The notes under the pieces: generated by a model | What the model was told of the DNA's origin: nothing | What the model saw: only the letters and a program-made list of their open reading frames with translations | Databases searched by the model: none | Source: a virus | Virus record (IMG/VR): IMGVR_UViG_3300030099_002991 | Coordinates: 1-26,415 of that record | Reading direction: 5' to 3' (one strand) | DNA length: 26,415 nt | Made by a program: the position numbers and the translations under genes | Shown: positions 16,893 to 24,472 of the stretch, one piece after another | Numbering within the stretch: position 1 is the first letter of the stretch | How the letters are laid out: each line of letters starts with the position of its first letter

Positions 16893-18099
16893 CCACCTTG
16901 AAGATAGTTTCTTGTTTACTACTTTTTTTAGCTGATTTTGCATTATACGCCTCCAATGCCTTATCAATGTTATAACCTTTACAATCTGTATTTTGCAAGT
17001 CAATTTTTATTCCATCTCGGTTTCCATTACTATAAAATATGTAAGCATTTTGACTTGCTCTACCACCGAGATTCAAAGCCTTTTCAGAGTAATCATTTGC
17101 ACCTACAAGGCTTGCACTTCTTCCAAATGTATCACCAACTCTTGCCGAATGAACATGACCAAATATTGCATAGTCTATGTTAATTCCTTTCATAGCATAT
17201 CTACCAATTAACTGATTTATAGCTTTCTCTACTCCTCTTGCTATTGCCCCATGACCATGCAATAGAAGTAAATTTTGCCCTGCTACATTTATAACTAATT
17301 CACTTGGGTCGCCATCTATAAAATGTATATCTGAATCTTTAAATAGATACTTTAGACAATTTGTTATAGTATAATCATAATTATCTGTAGCTACCTTACT
17401 ACTCCAACCTAACTCTTTATTGGCTCTACCTTCGTTACCAACCACACTACCTATGCTTAAATTAAAGTTTGAATTAAGGTCTAAAAACACTTGTTGCATT
17501 ATATCTACTGCTAAAAATGTAGCTTTGGCTCGATTCTGTGCCTGATTTAACAATTCGTCTAAGCGACGATCACTATTCATTAGGTCACCAGTCAATGCCA
17601 CCACAACTTGGCTAACATCATTCATCTTGAAGTACGCTGATGCCTTATTTACAAAATGCTGGCATCGCTGTGATGCAACTTGAAAGTCATATCTGTTATT
17701 CTGGAGTTCGACTAATTCATTAAAGTGAAGGTCGCTAAATTGTATCACTCCAACAGCTTTGTTTTTGACCTTATGCTTTTTAGTGTGTTTGTGTAACTTA
17801 TTCTTTTCAAAAAGCTGTACTAACTGTTTGCTGTATTCTTCTACAGCGTTTTCAATTCTAACGTGTTCCCTAAAAGATTTTCGTTCTACTCTATTTAAAT
17901 CTTGAGCCTTTTGTTTTTCCTTTCGGTACTTTACATTCTCTTTTAAAAGCTCAATATCAGTTATAGGGTTTACACTTCTATGCCTACATCGCTTGCACCT
18001 GTACCTCTGCTTTCCATGCTCGAAGCCACTTCTGATTAGCTGAATACTGTAGCAGTTTGGGCAAGCAAGTTCATTACCTGTAAGTTTATCTTGTATCAT
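16885..18099 (-). CDS. Metallophosphoesterase (calcineurin-like) with N-terminal zinc ribbon
   Basis: A 404-residue protein. Residues 13-38 hold a zinc-ribbon pattern, CPNC (13-16) and CKRC (35-38). About 45-115 is a basic helical linker. The rest is the metallophosphoesterase core: D-x-H in FSDLHFNE (D123, H125), GD in ALTGDLMNSD (171-172), GNEGR (221-225), HGHG (281-284) and GHVH in IFGHVHSA (314-317). In the usual motif the third block is GNH[DE]. Here the histidine is Glu. The family includes Mre11/SbcD nucleases and phosphatases. It lies between the endolysin and lysis cluster, an odd place for a nuclease, so packaging or late DNA processing is only a guess. No ribosome site is clear. 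Confidence 0.82.
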   Translation of the reverse strand: MIQDKLTGNELACPNCYSIQLIRSGFEHGKQRYRCKRCRHRSVNPITDIELLKENVKYRKEKQKAQDLNRVERKSFREHVRIENAVEEYSKQLVQLFEKNKLHKHTKKHKVKNKAVGVIQFSDLHFNELVELQNNRYDFQVASQRCQHFVNKASAYFKMNDVSQVVVALTGDLMNSDRRLDELLNQAQNRAKATFLAVDIMQQVFLDLNSNFNLSIGSVVGNEGRANKELGWSSKVATDNYDYTITNCLKYLFKDSDIHFIDGDPSELVINVAGQNLLLLHGHGAIARGVEKAINQLIGRYAMKGINIDYAIFGHVHSARVGDTFGRSASLVGANDYSEKALNLGGRASQNAYIFYSNGNRDGIKIDLQNTDCKGYNIDKALEAYNAKSAKKSSKQETIFKVVV

Positions 18100-18129
18100 A
18101 AATTAATGTATGGCAGTATATATAAACAA

Positions 18130-18534
18130 CTAAAGAGAACCAATTATTTCACTTAATTCTTTGGCTCTATTTGGTGTTTGTTTTGCCCACTTTGAGATTA
18201 ACATTTCTTTTGAAGCCGATGTATAATCTCTGTTGGCTAAATAGCTTATGGTCTTCTTAAATTTAGAAAAACCCCTAAACCCTAATTGGTATGCCATATT
18301 GATGCAGGTATTCTTAACCTCTTGAGGTGCATCATCGTACCAATCAAATGTAACGATAAATCTATCTTCTAGTAATTGTAATTTTTCTTTAAGGATTAAC
18401 TCACAGACTTCTTCTGAAAGATATAAGTCTTTTATGGCAAAGCCGATACCTATAGTGTCTACACCTTCTGTGCATTTATAGACTCTTGGCTTGTAGCCTT
18501 CGTGTATTTTGAGTTGTTTTATTAAGTCTTTCAT
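18130..18534 (-). CDS. Endolysin, T4-type lysozyme (GH24)
   Basis: A 134-residue muramidase that cuts the glycan of peptidoglycan at lysis. The catalytic pattern is E12, then C21 in KCTEG, then T27 in VDTIGIG. This is the E-8-aa-(D/C)-5-aa-T triad known for phage lysozymes, with Cys in the Asp position. The C-terminal half resembles T4 lysozyme (NMAYQLG about 80-86, KWAKQTPNRAKELSEII near the end). There is no signal peptide, so it should need a holin. The gene lies just after a hairpin and has no ribosome site directly before the ATG. It is the first gene after major capsid. Confidence 0.93.
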   Translation of the reverse strand: MKDLIKQLKIHEGYKPRVYKCTEGVDTIGIGFAIKDLYLSEEVCELILKEKLQLLEDRFIVTFDWYDDAPQEVKNTCINMAYQLGFRGFSKFKKTISYLANRDYTSASKEMLISKWAKQTPNRAKELSEIIGSL

Positions 18535-18542
18535 AGTTGATA

Positions 18543-18566
18543 AAGGGGGTAGTTGCCCACCCCCTT
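18543..18566 (-). terminator. GC-rich hairpin between capsid and endolysin genes
   Basis: Perfect 8-bp stem (aagggggt / accccctt) with an 8-base loop, just after the major capsid stop. Only three T follow in the coding direction, so it would be a weak terminator that limits read-through, or a structure that protects the capsid message. Confidence 0.55.
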
Positions 18567-18580
18567 AAATCATTTACTTA

Positions 18581-19681
18581 TTACTTGTCATCTATTAAAG
18601 CAATAATTCTTCTGTCACCAGAAGTATTTGCGTTGATAACAGCACAACCATAGATTGCATCTACAGTTAATAAATCAGCCATGTGTCTGTGCTGATATGA
18701 TTGTTGTACTCTTGGTGCTTGCGATGCAGCATAGTACAAAGCAGATTGATGGATAGCAAATCCTCTCAAAGCATCGTCATTAGTTGAGTCATCACCACCT
18801 GTACCACTTGTATCAAAACCTTCCCAAGCAGTAATTCCTTTATCAGCATCTACAGCAACATCTTCAACTTCAAGATATGGGCTATTTGATAATATTACAG
18901 GCATACCTAAAATATTACCAACAACACCAGTTGCAGCAAAATTTGCACCAGCAGGTGAAGCAGCACCACGAACAAATCCAGCTCCTGAGTCAAGATTTGC
19001 AAGACTACCATATAGTTTTGTTCCCAAGACTAATGACCATCCCTCCATTGACCCTGTTTCAAGTGTGCATTTTTCCATTAATGAACCAAGAATAGAACCA
19101 GTTAATGCAGTTCCACAATCTATAGTACCATCAGTTGCACCAAATGCAACACCTGTAGCTGTACCATAAACTGTAGCAAGGTTGTCTGCTACTTTATACA
19201 TCAAATAATTATCTACTCCTCTACTTATAGCATACGCCATTTGGTCAGAGTATAAATTAAATAAGTTGTATGAAGATTGTGCTTTTACAGCATCTGGAAC
19301 ATAAAGTGATGTCACTTTATGCTGGTCTATATTTAGTATGGTTTCTGTTGTAACCATGCTTCCACCACTTGTAGTATCTAATACGTTACTTGAGTTAGAC
19401 CCATCTATAGGACTACCTTGGGTTACAGCAGATATAGGTGTAACACCAATATGTGGTAAGTGAATTTTATCAGCACCAACAGCTTCTGCTGATAAATCAT
19501 TTGCTAATTGTAGCATCATTGTTTTTGATCTGAATTTATCAAGAATAGATGAACCCCAAACTTCAGGTATAAACTCTTGACCAACAGAATCTGATGCAGC
19601 TGCACCAGCTCCACCTGATAATACGTTTATATCAAGAGGGTCGCTAATAGCTGCAAGTTTTTCGTGATTAAAATGAAACAT
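18581..19681 (-). CDS. Major capsid protein
   Basis: A 366-residue protein with the look of an HK97-fold coat protein. The N-terminal region has QEFIPEVWGSSILDKFRSKT, then the strand MLQLANDLSAE and HLPHIGVTPISAVTQGSPID. The P-domain-like region includes YLMYKVADNLATVYG and later FAIHQSALYYAASQAPRVQQ. The start has AAGGAG eight bases upstream. It follows the scaffold by 11 bases, the standard scaffold-capsid order. The hairpin after it may raise its level relative to the genes below. There is no fused protease domain and no separate head protease is seen in the window. Confidence 0.9.
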   Translation of the reverse strand: MFHFNHEKLAAISDPLDINVLSGGAGAAASDSVGQEFIPEVWGSSILDKFRSKTMMLQLANDLSAEAVGADKIHLPHIGVTPISAVTQGSPIDGSNSSNVLDTTSGGSMVTTETILNIDQHKVTSLYVPDAVKAQSSYNLFNLYSDQMAYAISRGVDNYLMYKVADNLATVYGTATGVAFGATDGTIDCGTALTGSILGSLMEKCTLETGSMEGWSLVLGTKLYGSLANLDSGAGFVRGAASPAGANFAATGVVGNILGMPVILSNSPYLEVEDVAVDADKGITAWEGFDTSGTGGDDSTNDDALRGFAIHQSALYYAASQAPRVQQSYQHRHMADLLTVDAIYGCAVINANTSGDRRIIALIDDK

Positions 19682-19692
19682 TTTTTATCTCC

Positions 19693-20211
19693 TTAAGATT
19701 TAAATGATTTGATAATGTGTTGCCAATTTGCTTTTTTCTCTTGCTCTGACATTTCTGATAATGGCTTAGTTACTTCTTGATTCCTAGCCTTTCCAAGAAC
19801 TTGAGGAGCATTTGGCTTTACATTTAGTTTATTAGTTACAAATTCAAGAGTTTCCAATGGCAGATTTGCCAATGAATCTCTATCTTCTTCAGGATGTTTT
19901 TCTAAAAGGCTTGCTCTCTTGGCTGATTCATATTTATTCCATTTATCAGCAACAGAAGTTAGGTTTTCATTTTCAGAAGATACCTTTTCATATAAGGCTT
20001 TAAAATCTTCTTTCTCTTTCAACTTTGCTTCTTCTGCTTGAGCCATTTGCTTTTCAAGCTCTGCAATACGAGCTTCAGCATCCTGCGACCTTTTTCTATA
20101 CTTTTTGCTTTCTGCTATTAATGCACCAACTTCGGTCGGTTGAGTAGGTGTTTCTTGGGTAGGTTGCTCATTAACTGTTTCGCTAACTACTGGTTGATTT
20201 TCTTCGGACAT
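19693..20211 (-). CDS. Capsid scaffold protein
   Basis: A 172-residue protein with a Glu/Gln/Thr/Pro-rich disordered N-terminus, a long charged coiled coil (about 35-90, including ARIAELEKQMAQAEEAKLKE) and a basic helical C-terminus (NWQHIIKSFKS) that could bind the shell. This is the classic plan of a phage scaffold. It is the first gene of the late block. Start has AGGAGG with five bases to the ATG. A possible promoter with an operator lies upstream at 20240-20269. Confidence 0.83.
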   Translation of the reverse strand: MSEENQPVVSETVNEQPTQETPTQPTEVGALIAESKKYRKRSQDAEARIAELEKQMAQAEEAKLKEKEDFKALYEKVSSENENLTSVADKWNKYESAKRASLLEKHPEEDRDSLANLPLETLEFVTNKLNVKPNAPQVLGKARNQEVTKPLSEMSEQEKKANWQHIIKSFKS

Positions 20212-20239
20212 ACTGCCCTCCTATCTTGTGTTTTTAAAA

Positions 20240-20269
20240 ATTATAAATACAATATCTTGTATTTGTCCT
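20240..20269 (-). promoter_or_regulatory. Late-block promoter with a palindromic operator in its spacer
   Basis: In the minus direction there is a perfect TATAAT (20240-20245), an 18-base spacer and AGGACA (20264-20269, four of six bases of TTGACA). The spacer is filled by a perfect inverted repeat, aaatacaa (20245-20252) and ttgtattt (20257-20264), so a regulator binding it would block the polymerase. The promoter is predicted by eye. The repeat is seen directly. Confidence 0.55.
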
Positions 20270-20271
20270 TG

Positions 20272-20291
20272 ACCATAAGTTAGATTATGGT
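20272..20291. repeat. Second inverted repeat in the divergent region
   Basis: Perfect 7-bp arms accataa (20272-20278) and ttatggt (20285-20291) around a six-base centre. It lies 27 bases from the centre of the first repeat, on the terminase side. A second regulator site or an RNA hairpin in the terminase leader is possible. Confidence 0.5.
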
Positions 20292-20312
20292 TGTTGTTAC
20301 TTGCAACTATTA

Positions 20313-21635
20313 ATGGAAATTAACACAAAAAAAGAAATAGAATTTAAGCAATCGTGGTTTGATTTTATGGGGTATACACCTCATAAGGGTCAGCAAAAGC
20401 TACACTTTCCAACCAAAGATACATCTCGTTTCTTTGTGATGGTTTGTGGAAGAAGATTTGGAAAGACGACTTGTTCAGCTATGGAAGCCACCTTTGTTGC
20501 ATCACAACCAAATAAACGCATTTGGTGTGTTGGCTTATCTTACGAAAAAGCCGATTTAATGTTCAGAGAGATATGGCAGAAAATGGTTGTAGGTCGCCAA
20601 AACGATATAGTAAGAGCTTCAGAAAAAGAAAGATATATAAAATTTAAATGGGGAACAGTAGTTGAAGGTAAGTCTGCTGATAACCCAGACAGTTTGGTAG
20701 GTGAGGGTCTTGACTTATTAATTATTGATGAGGCAGCTAAAGTTAAAAGAAAAATATGGGATATGTATTTGTCGCCAACACTATCAGATAGAAAAGGTAA
20801 AGCAATATTTATTACTACCCCTGAAGGGTTTAATTGGGTGTATGATTTGTTTTTACTTGGTAAAAGAGATGAGCTATGGGAATCTCATCAAGCTCCATCG
20901 TGGGAAAATCAGTTTGCTTTCCCAGAGGGCAAAAAAGATTCGTTCATAAAAGAACGTCAGCGTAATATGTCAAAGGAATCGTTTGACCAAGAGTATGGTG
21001 CAAAGTTTACAACATTTGCTGGGCAAGTATATCCTTTTGATCGTAATTTAGATGTAGGGTATTTTCCTTACAATCCAAATTTCCCAACATTTTGTAGCAT
21101 TGACTTTGGTTATCGTATGCCAGCAGTTGCATGGTTTCAAACGCCAATGATAAATGGCGAATGGCACATAAATATTATAGATGAAATTATACATGAGAAA
21201 AATATTAAGACAGACGACCTCGTACGTCGTATTAAATCGAAACCTTATATTGTTAGGTCGTACTATGGCGACCCAGCTGGTAAACAGGCTCAAGGACAGT
21301 CAGGGCTGGGGGATATAGAGATTTTTAGAAGAAATGGTATAACTATTGAAACTGTAAGAGATAAAGTATCTCGAAATATAGCTTCAGGTGTATCTCATGT
21401 GCGTGGTTTTATAGAAAATGCTAATGGTAAAAGATATTTACACGTGAACAGTAAATGTCAAGGAATAGCAGAAGATTTAGAAAATTATCGTTACCCAGAA
21501 CATACAGAGGGAAAAGATTTGAAACCTGACCCACTTAAAGATGGTTTTCACGACCATGGTTGCGATATGATACGATACTTTTTTTTAAATAGGTTTCCAA
21601 TTAGACAAAATAAATTAATAGTGAGGAAAAGATGA
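20313..21635 (+). CDS. terL: Terminase large subunit
   Basis: 440 residues from the ATG at 20313. A TTG 12 bases upstream would add four residues, and neither has a good ribosome site. This is the packaging motor. ATPase part: Walker A CGRRFGKTT (45-53), Walker B LLIIDE (135-140) and coupling motif FITTPEG (166-172). Nuclease part: acidic residues at D264 (SIDFGY), D320 (YYGDPAG) and D418 (HGCDMIRY), the RNase-H-like metal site that cuts concatemers. It starts a plus-strand operon divergent from the late block and overlaps portal at its stop (ATGA). Small terminase is on the other strand, 3.3 kb away. Confidence 0.95.
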   Translation: MEINTKKEIEFKQSWFDFMGYTPHKGQQKLHFPTKDTSRFFVMVCGRRFGKTTCSAMEATFVASQPNKRIWCVGLSYEKADLMFREIWQKMVVGRQNDIVRASEKERYIKFKWGTVVEGKSADNPDSLVGEGLDLLIIDEAAKVKRKIWDMYLSPTLSDRKGKAIFITTPEGFNWVYDLFLLGKRDELWESHQAPSWENQFAFPEGKKDSFIKERQRNMSKESFDQEYGAKFTTFAGQVYPFDRNLDVGYFPYNPNFPTFCSIDFGYRMPAVAWFQTPMINGEWHINIIDEIIHEKNIKTDDLVRRIKSKPYIVRSYYGDPAGKQAQGQSGLGDIEIFRRNGITIETVRDKVSRNIASGVSHVRGFIENANGKRYLHVNSKCQGIAEDLENYRYPEHTEGKDLKPDPLKDGFHDHGCDMIRYFFLNRFPIRQNKLIVRKR

Positions 21636-22921
21636 ACGTAGAACAAATAATACAAGAGTCAGTAAAAGATTTCAAAGAAATGCAAGCTAAAGCAAGACGT
21701 AGGCACGTCAGAAAACTAATTGATTACTATTGTGGTAGCAATACATCCCAATATATTGACCAATACTTTGACTCTGATGCTTTTAGAGAGATTCCTTGCT
21801 ATGAAGCAAACTTTACAAAACGATTTATAAATAAGATGAGCCGAATATACACAGTAGGTGCAGCATATAATATGAATAATCAGTATGATTCTTTAACACG
21901 CATGAAAGCAGCGAGAATGAAGCATATTGAAAGAATGACACGTCTGATTGGCTCTGTAGCAACGCAAGTTGTGTTTGTAGATGGCGATAACCCTCACTTT
22001 GATTATAGACCTATTTACTATTTTGATGTTCATCTAGGTAACGACCCATTCAGACCAGAAGCTATTATGTACCCAATACTTGGAAATGTAGATGATATGA
22101 GTTATGTCGAAAAACCTAGATATGCTTACTTTGATAATGCTATTTATGCAGAGTATGATGAAAAAGGTAACATAATCGAAGAATATGAGCATGGATATGG
22201 TATCTTGCCATTTATGTTTACTCATAGAGAGAATCAACTTGACTCATTCTTTGTAGATGGTGCAGATGATATTGTGTCTTGTAATGAACACGTTAATATA
22301 ACTATGACTGAATTACAATTAGGCTTGAGATTCCAAATGTTTGGACAACCTTATGTCACAGGCTTACAGGCTGATAAAAGATTAGAAAGAGCAGGTTCTG
22401 ATACAATACTTGACTTACCTGAAGGCTCTACATTTGACATAGTTGCACCAGAAGCAGACTTACAGTCTGTTATAGAAACAGTTAAGTTCCAAGTAGACCT
22501 CGTAGCACAAAATAATCACTTGTATGTGCAATTTGCACAAGATGGTGGTGAAGTTCCTAGTGGTATTGCCCTTAAAATTAAAGATTTAGAAAGATTTGAG
22601 GATTACCAAGACGATTTAGAGCTTTGGAAGATGTATGAGCATGATTTATACAAAGTTGAGAAAGAAATTGCAGAATATAATGGCATAAGACTACCAAATA
22701 GTCTTAAATTAGACTTTAACGAGCCTGAATATCCAAAAACAATGCAAGATCAGATTTCGTATAACACATACAGGCTTCAAAACAATCTCATTACGCAGCC
22801 AAAACTAATGATGGAAGAAAATGATGACCTTACATTAGAAGAAGCAACTGCGATAGTAGAGCAGAATAAAGCAATAAATCAAGGTGATGTAGAAAATAAT
22901 GAAACTCAAAATAGGGAATAA
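21632..22921 (+). CDS. Portal protein
   Basis: A 429-residue protein next to the large terminase, with the plan of a portal: helical N-terminus with RRRHVRKLIDYYCGSNTSQY, a beta-rich wing (AIMYPILGNVDDMSYVEKPR), then a long-helix stem and a final acidic region (EENDDLTLEEATAIVEQNKA). It forms the twelve-part ring for DNA entry and the tail. The ATG overlaps the terminase stop (ATGA). Length fits an SPP1/HK97-type portal of minimal size. The final 23 bases overlap the next gene. Confidence 0.9.
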   Translation: MNVEQIIQESVKDFKEMQAKARRRHVRKLIDYYCGSNTSQYIDQYFDSDAFREIPCYEANFTKRFINKMSRIYTVGAAYNMNNQYDSLTRMKAARMKHIERMTRLIGSVATQVVFVDGDNPHFDYRPIYYFDVHLGNDPFRPEAIMYPILGNVDDMSYVEKPRYAYFDNAIYAEYDEKGNIIEEYEHGYGILPFMFTHRENQLDSFFVDGADDIVSCNEHVNITMTELQLGLRFQMFGQPYVTGLQADKRLERAGSDTILDLPEGSTFDIVAPEADLQSVIETVKFQVDLVAQNNHLYVQFAQDGGEVPSGIALKIKDLERFEDYQDDLELWKMYEHDLYKVEKEIAEYNGIRLPNSLKLDFNEPEYPKTMQDQISYNTYRLQNNLITQPKLMMEENDDLTLEEATAIVEQNKAINQGDVENNETQNRE

Positions 22922-23363
22922 CTTTAGTTTTTTGAATTTATTAAGATATGTAATAACTAATCCAGAATTTGGACAAACTATCAATACACATATCACAGAT
23001 AAAATAGTAGAAGATTCAAAAAGTAAAATACGAGAAAATAGAGTAAAGCCTAGAACAACTGATGCGACACTCAAAAGACGTAGGGCAAGAAAGAACCCAC
23101 CTACAATAAGTGATTCCACATTATATGATACTGGAAAACTACACGACAGTATAAAATTAACAAATGCAGAAGTTGATCCATCCTTTCAAATATTCGCCAA
23201 AACAACTAAAAACATTGAGTTTATAGAGTATGGTAAATATCATCAATTCAAAGGTCTATCAGAAAAGCGTAGACAGTTTATAGAAGTAAAAAGAGAAAAC
23301 CTTGATAAAGCAGAAGAAGTTATAGTAAATAATTTTAATAAAGCTATGCGTAGAAAGCGATAG
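22899..23363 (+). CDS. Virion morphogenesis-type protein (Mu gpG/tail completion-like)
   Basis: A 154-residue, very basic protein. Residues 45-85 have a pattern of RVKPRTTDATLKRRRARKN then LYDTGKLHDSIKLTNAE, close to the PLT..TL..R and DTG.L..SI motifs of virion morphogenesis proteins that help close heads or join heads to tails. C-terminus is basic (NFNKAMRRKR). It follows portal with a 23-base overlap. The start lacks a strong ribosome site. The family is by eye, not by search. Confidence 0.7.
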   Translation: MKLKIGNNFSFLNLLRYVITNPEFGQTINTHITDKIVEDSKSKIRENRVKPRTTDATLKRRRARKNPPTISDSTLYDTGKLHDSIKLTNAEVDPSFQIFAKTTKNIEFIEYGKYHQFKGLSEKRRQFIEVKRENLDKAEEVIVNNFNKAMRRKR

Positions 23364-23371
23364 GAGTATCT

Positions 23372-23578
23372 ATGGAAAAATCAGAAAAAGACTTACTTGT
23401 TATTATATTGAAAGTATTAAATGAGTGCAATCAAAGGTTAGAAGACATAGAAAGTCAGATATATGTCGAGCCAGCTATTGAAAACTACGATGATATGGTA
23501 ACCCCTATAAGCAAAGAAGTATTTGATGAGATTGTAAAGGCTACAGGTACTAAACTAGTCTTTATGGGTATCGCTTAA
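23372..23578 (+). CDS. Small protein, function unknown
   Basis: A 68-residue acidic protein with a good ribosome site (AGGAG six bases before the ATG). N-terminal helix is amphipathic (LLVIILKVLNECNQRLEDIE), and the end is VKATGTKLVFMGIA. Last gene of the terminase operon. It could be a head-assembly helper. No family is recognised. Confidence 0.68.
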   Translation: MEKSEKDLLVIILKVLNECNQRLEDIESQIYVEPAIENYDDMVTPISKEVFDEIVKATGTKLVFMGIA

Positions 23579-23638
23579 GTCTTTAACTTGTTTGTGGATA
23601 GCTTGCAAAGCAAGTTTCATAGCATATATTTCAGTCAT
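23555..23638 (-). CDS. Possible 27-residue peptide after small terminase
   Basis: A 27-codon frame from ATG 23636-23638, MTEIYAMKLALQAIHKQVKD and onward. It lies 19 bases after the small terminase stop, with AAGGA about twelve bases before the ATG, which is longer than normal. It overlaps the end of the plus-strand 68-residue gene by 24 bases. It looks like a real amphipathic helix, but length and overlap keep confidence low. Confidence 0.28.
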   Translation of the reverse strand: MTEIYAMKLALQAIHKQVKDLSDTHKD

Positions 23639-23657
23639 ACACCACGTAATTCCTTTC

Positions 23658-24311
23658 TCAAGCTCTTTGTTCGTCTTCTTTTTTCTTGATTTCATTTATA
23701 AAAGCCTCTTTTTGTGCAGGCGTTGGTCTTCTTGATGGTAATGCCTCTACACCTACTTCTTTAGCACGTTTTACCCACTTATACCACTCACGCCTTTTCT
23801 TATTAATTTCTGCCCTCTCCTTTGCAGACTTTATCTTACGCTTCAACTGTTTCTTTTCCCTATGCACTCTCTTTCGTTGATCTTCCACCTTTCTTTCTGG
23901 AAGTGGGATTTTAATATCAGGTACTGAATCCACTATCTTTTCCACCTCTGCATCAACATACTCTACTTCAGCTTTCTCTGCCTTCAAGAACTTCTCAAAA
24001 GGACTATCAACAGTTATATTGACATTCTTTACCAATTTACCACTATGCTCTAAAACAAGTCTTCCTGCCTGCACGTTGCCAGCTTTAGCCTCTCGTATCA
24101 TAGCACTCAAAACAGCAGGCAGTTCTGAACCAAACTCTACCATATACCTTTCGTATATAGCATCGACAAAGTTTGGATTTTTTCGCCAATTATAAATCAT
24201 CGTAGTAGATACATTCAACTCTTTAGCTATCTCACTAGCAGTAATCTCAGGATTAAGAGCATATAACTCTACAGCACGCATAACATCTGGTCGTTTAAGT
24301 AAATCTGTCAT
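23658..24311 (-). CDS. terS: Terminase small subunit
   Basis: A 217-residue protein. N-terminal helix-turn-helix about residues 20-50 (ITASEIAKELNVSTTMIYNW) for recognising the packaging site. Next, residues 66-95 are a helical pair (LPAVLSAMIREAKAGNVQAG and LVLEHSGKLVKN), typical of small terminases of the phBC6A51 kind. The C-terminal half is highly charged (KKQLKRKIKSAKERAEINKK), longer than the usual tail. It lies on the opposite strand to large terminase, which is unusual. The start overlaps the preceding 53-residue gene at TAATG. Confidence 0.82.
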   Translation of the reverse strand: MTDLLKRPDVMRAVELYALNPEITASEIAKELNVSTTMIYNWRKNPNFVDAIYERYMVEFGSELPAVLSAMIREAKAGNVQAGRLVLEHSGKLVKNVNITVDSPFEKFLKAEKAEVEYVDAEVEKIVDSVPDIKIPLPERKVEDQRKRVHREKKQLKRKIKSAKERAEINKKRREWYKWVKRAKEVGVEALPSRRPTPAQKEAFINEIKKKEDEQRA

Positions 24312-24472
24312 TAGTATTTAATCGTGTGTCTAAGGAACTTTTCTATCCACCAGCAACGTCCATTATCACTAGCCTCTTTTATCGCTTTATCATACTTCCT
24401 ATAGCGTTTATATGACCTTGTACGATTCCTTTCTAGTGCTTTGACGTGTTTGCTGGGTATAATATCTATCAT
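24311..24472 (-). CDS. 53-residue basic protein upstream of small terminase
   Basis: A short gene from ATG 24470-24472, MIDIIPSKHVKALERNRTRS, then YKRYRKYDKAIKEASDNGRC, ending in WWIEKFLRHTIKY. Its stop and the small-terminase start share TAATG, which supports it. There is no ribosome site, and a weak -10-like box (TATATT) lies only about 13 bases upstream, so a leaderless message is possible. Basic and aromatic, perhaps DNA-binding. No family recognised. Confidence 0.62.
   Translation of the reverse strand: MIDIIPSKHVKALERNRTRSYKRYRKYDKAIKEASDNGRCWWIEKFLRHTIKY

Noticed and set aside
16794-17003. Minus-strand 69-codon frame spanning the phosphoesterase end and the lysis start
   Set aside because: It overlaps the phosphoesterase gene out of frame and crosses the 10-bp palindrome. 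The 49-residue membrane gene has a better start and ribosome site.
22835-23119. Minus-strand 94-codon hydrophobic frame against portal and morphogenesis genes
   Set aside because: Antisense to two recognised genes. Hydrophobic look comes from the complement of charged codons.
23601-23620. Small stem cttgc-aaa-gcaag as a terminator for the terminase operon
   Set aside because: Only five pairs with a three-T tail. Too weak to call, and overlaps a possible peptide gene.
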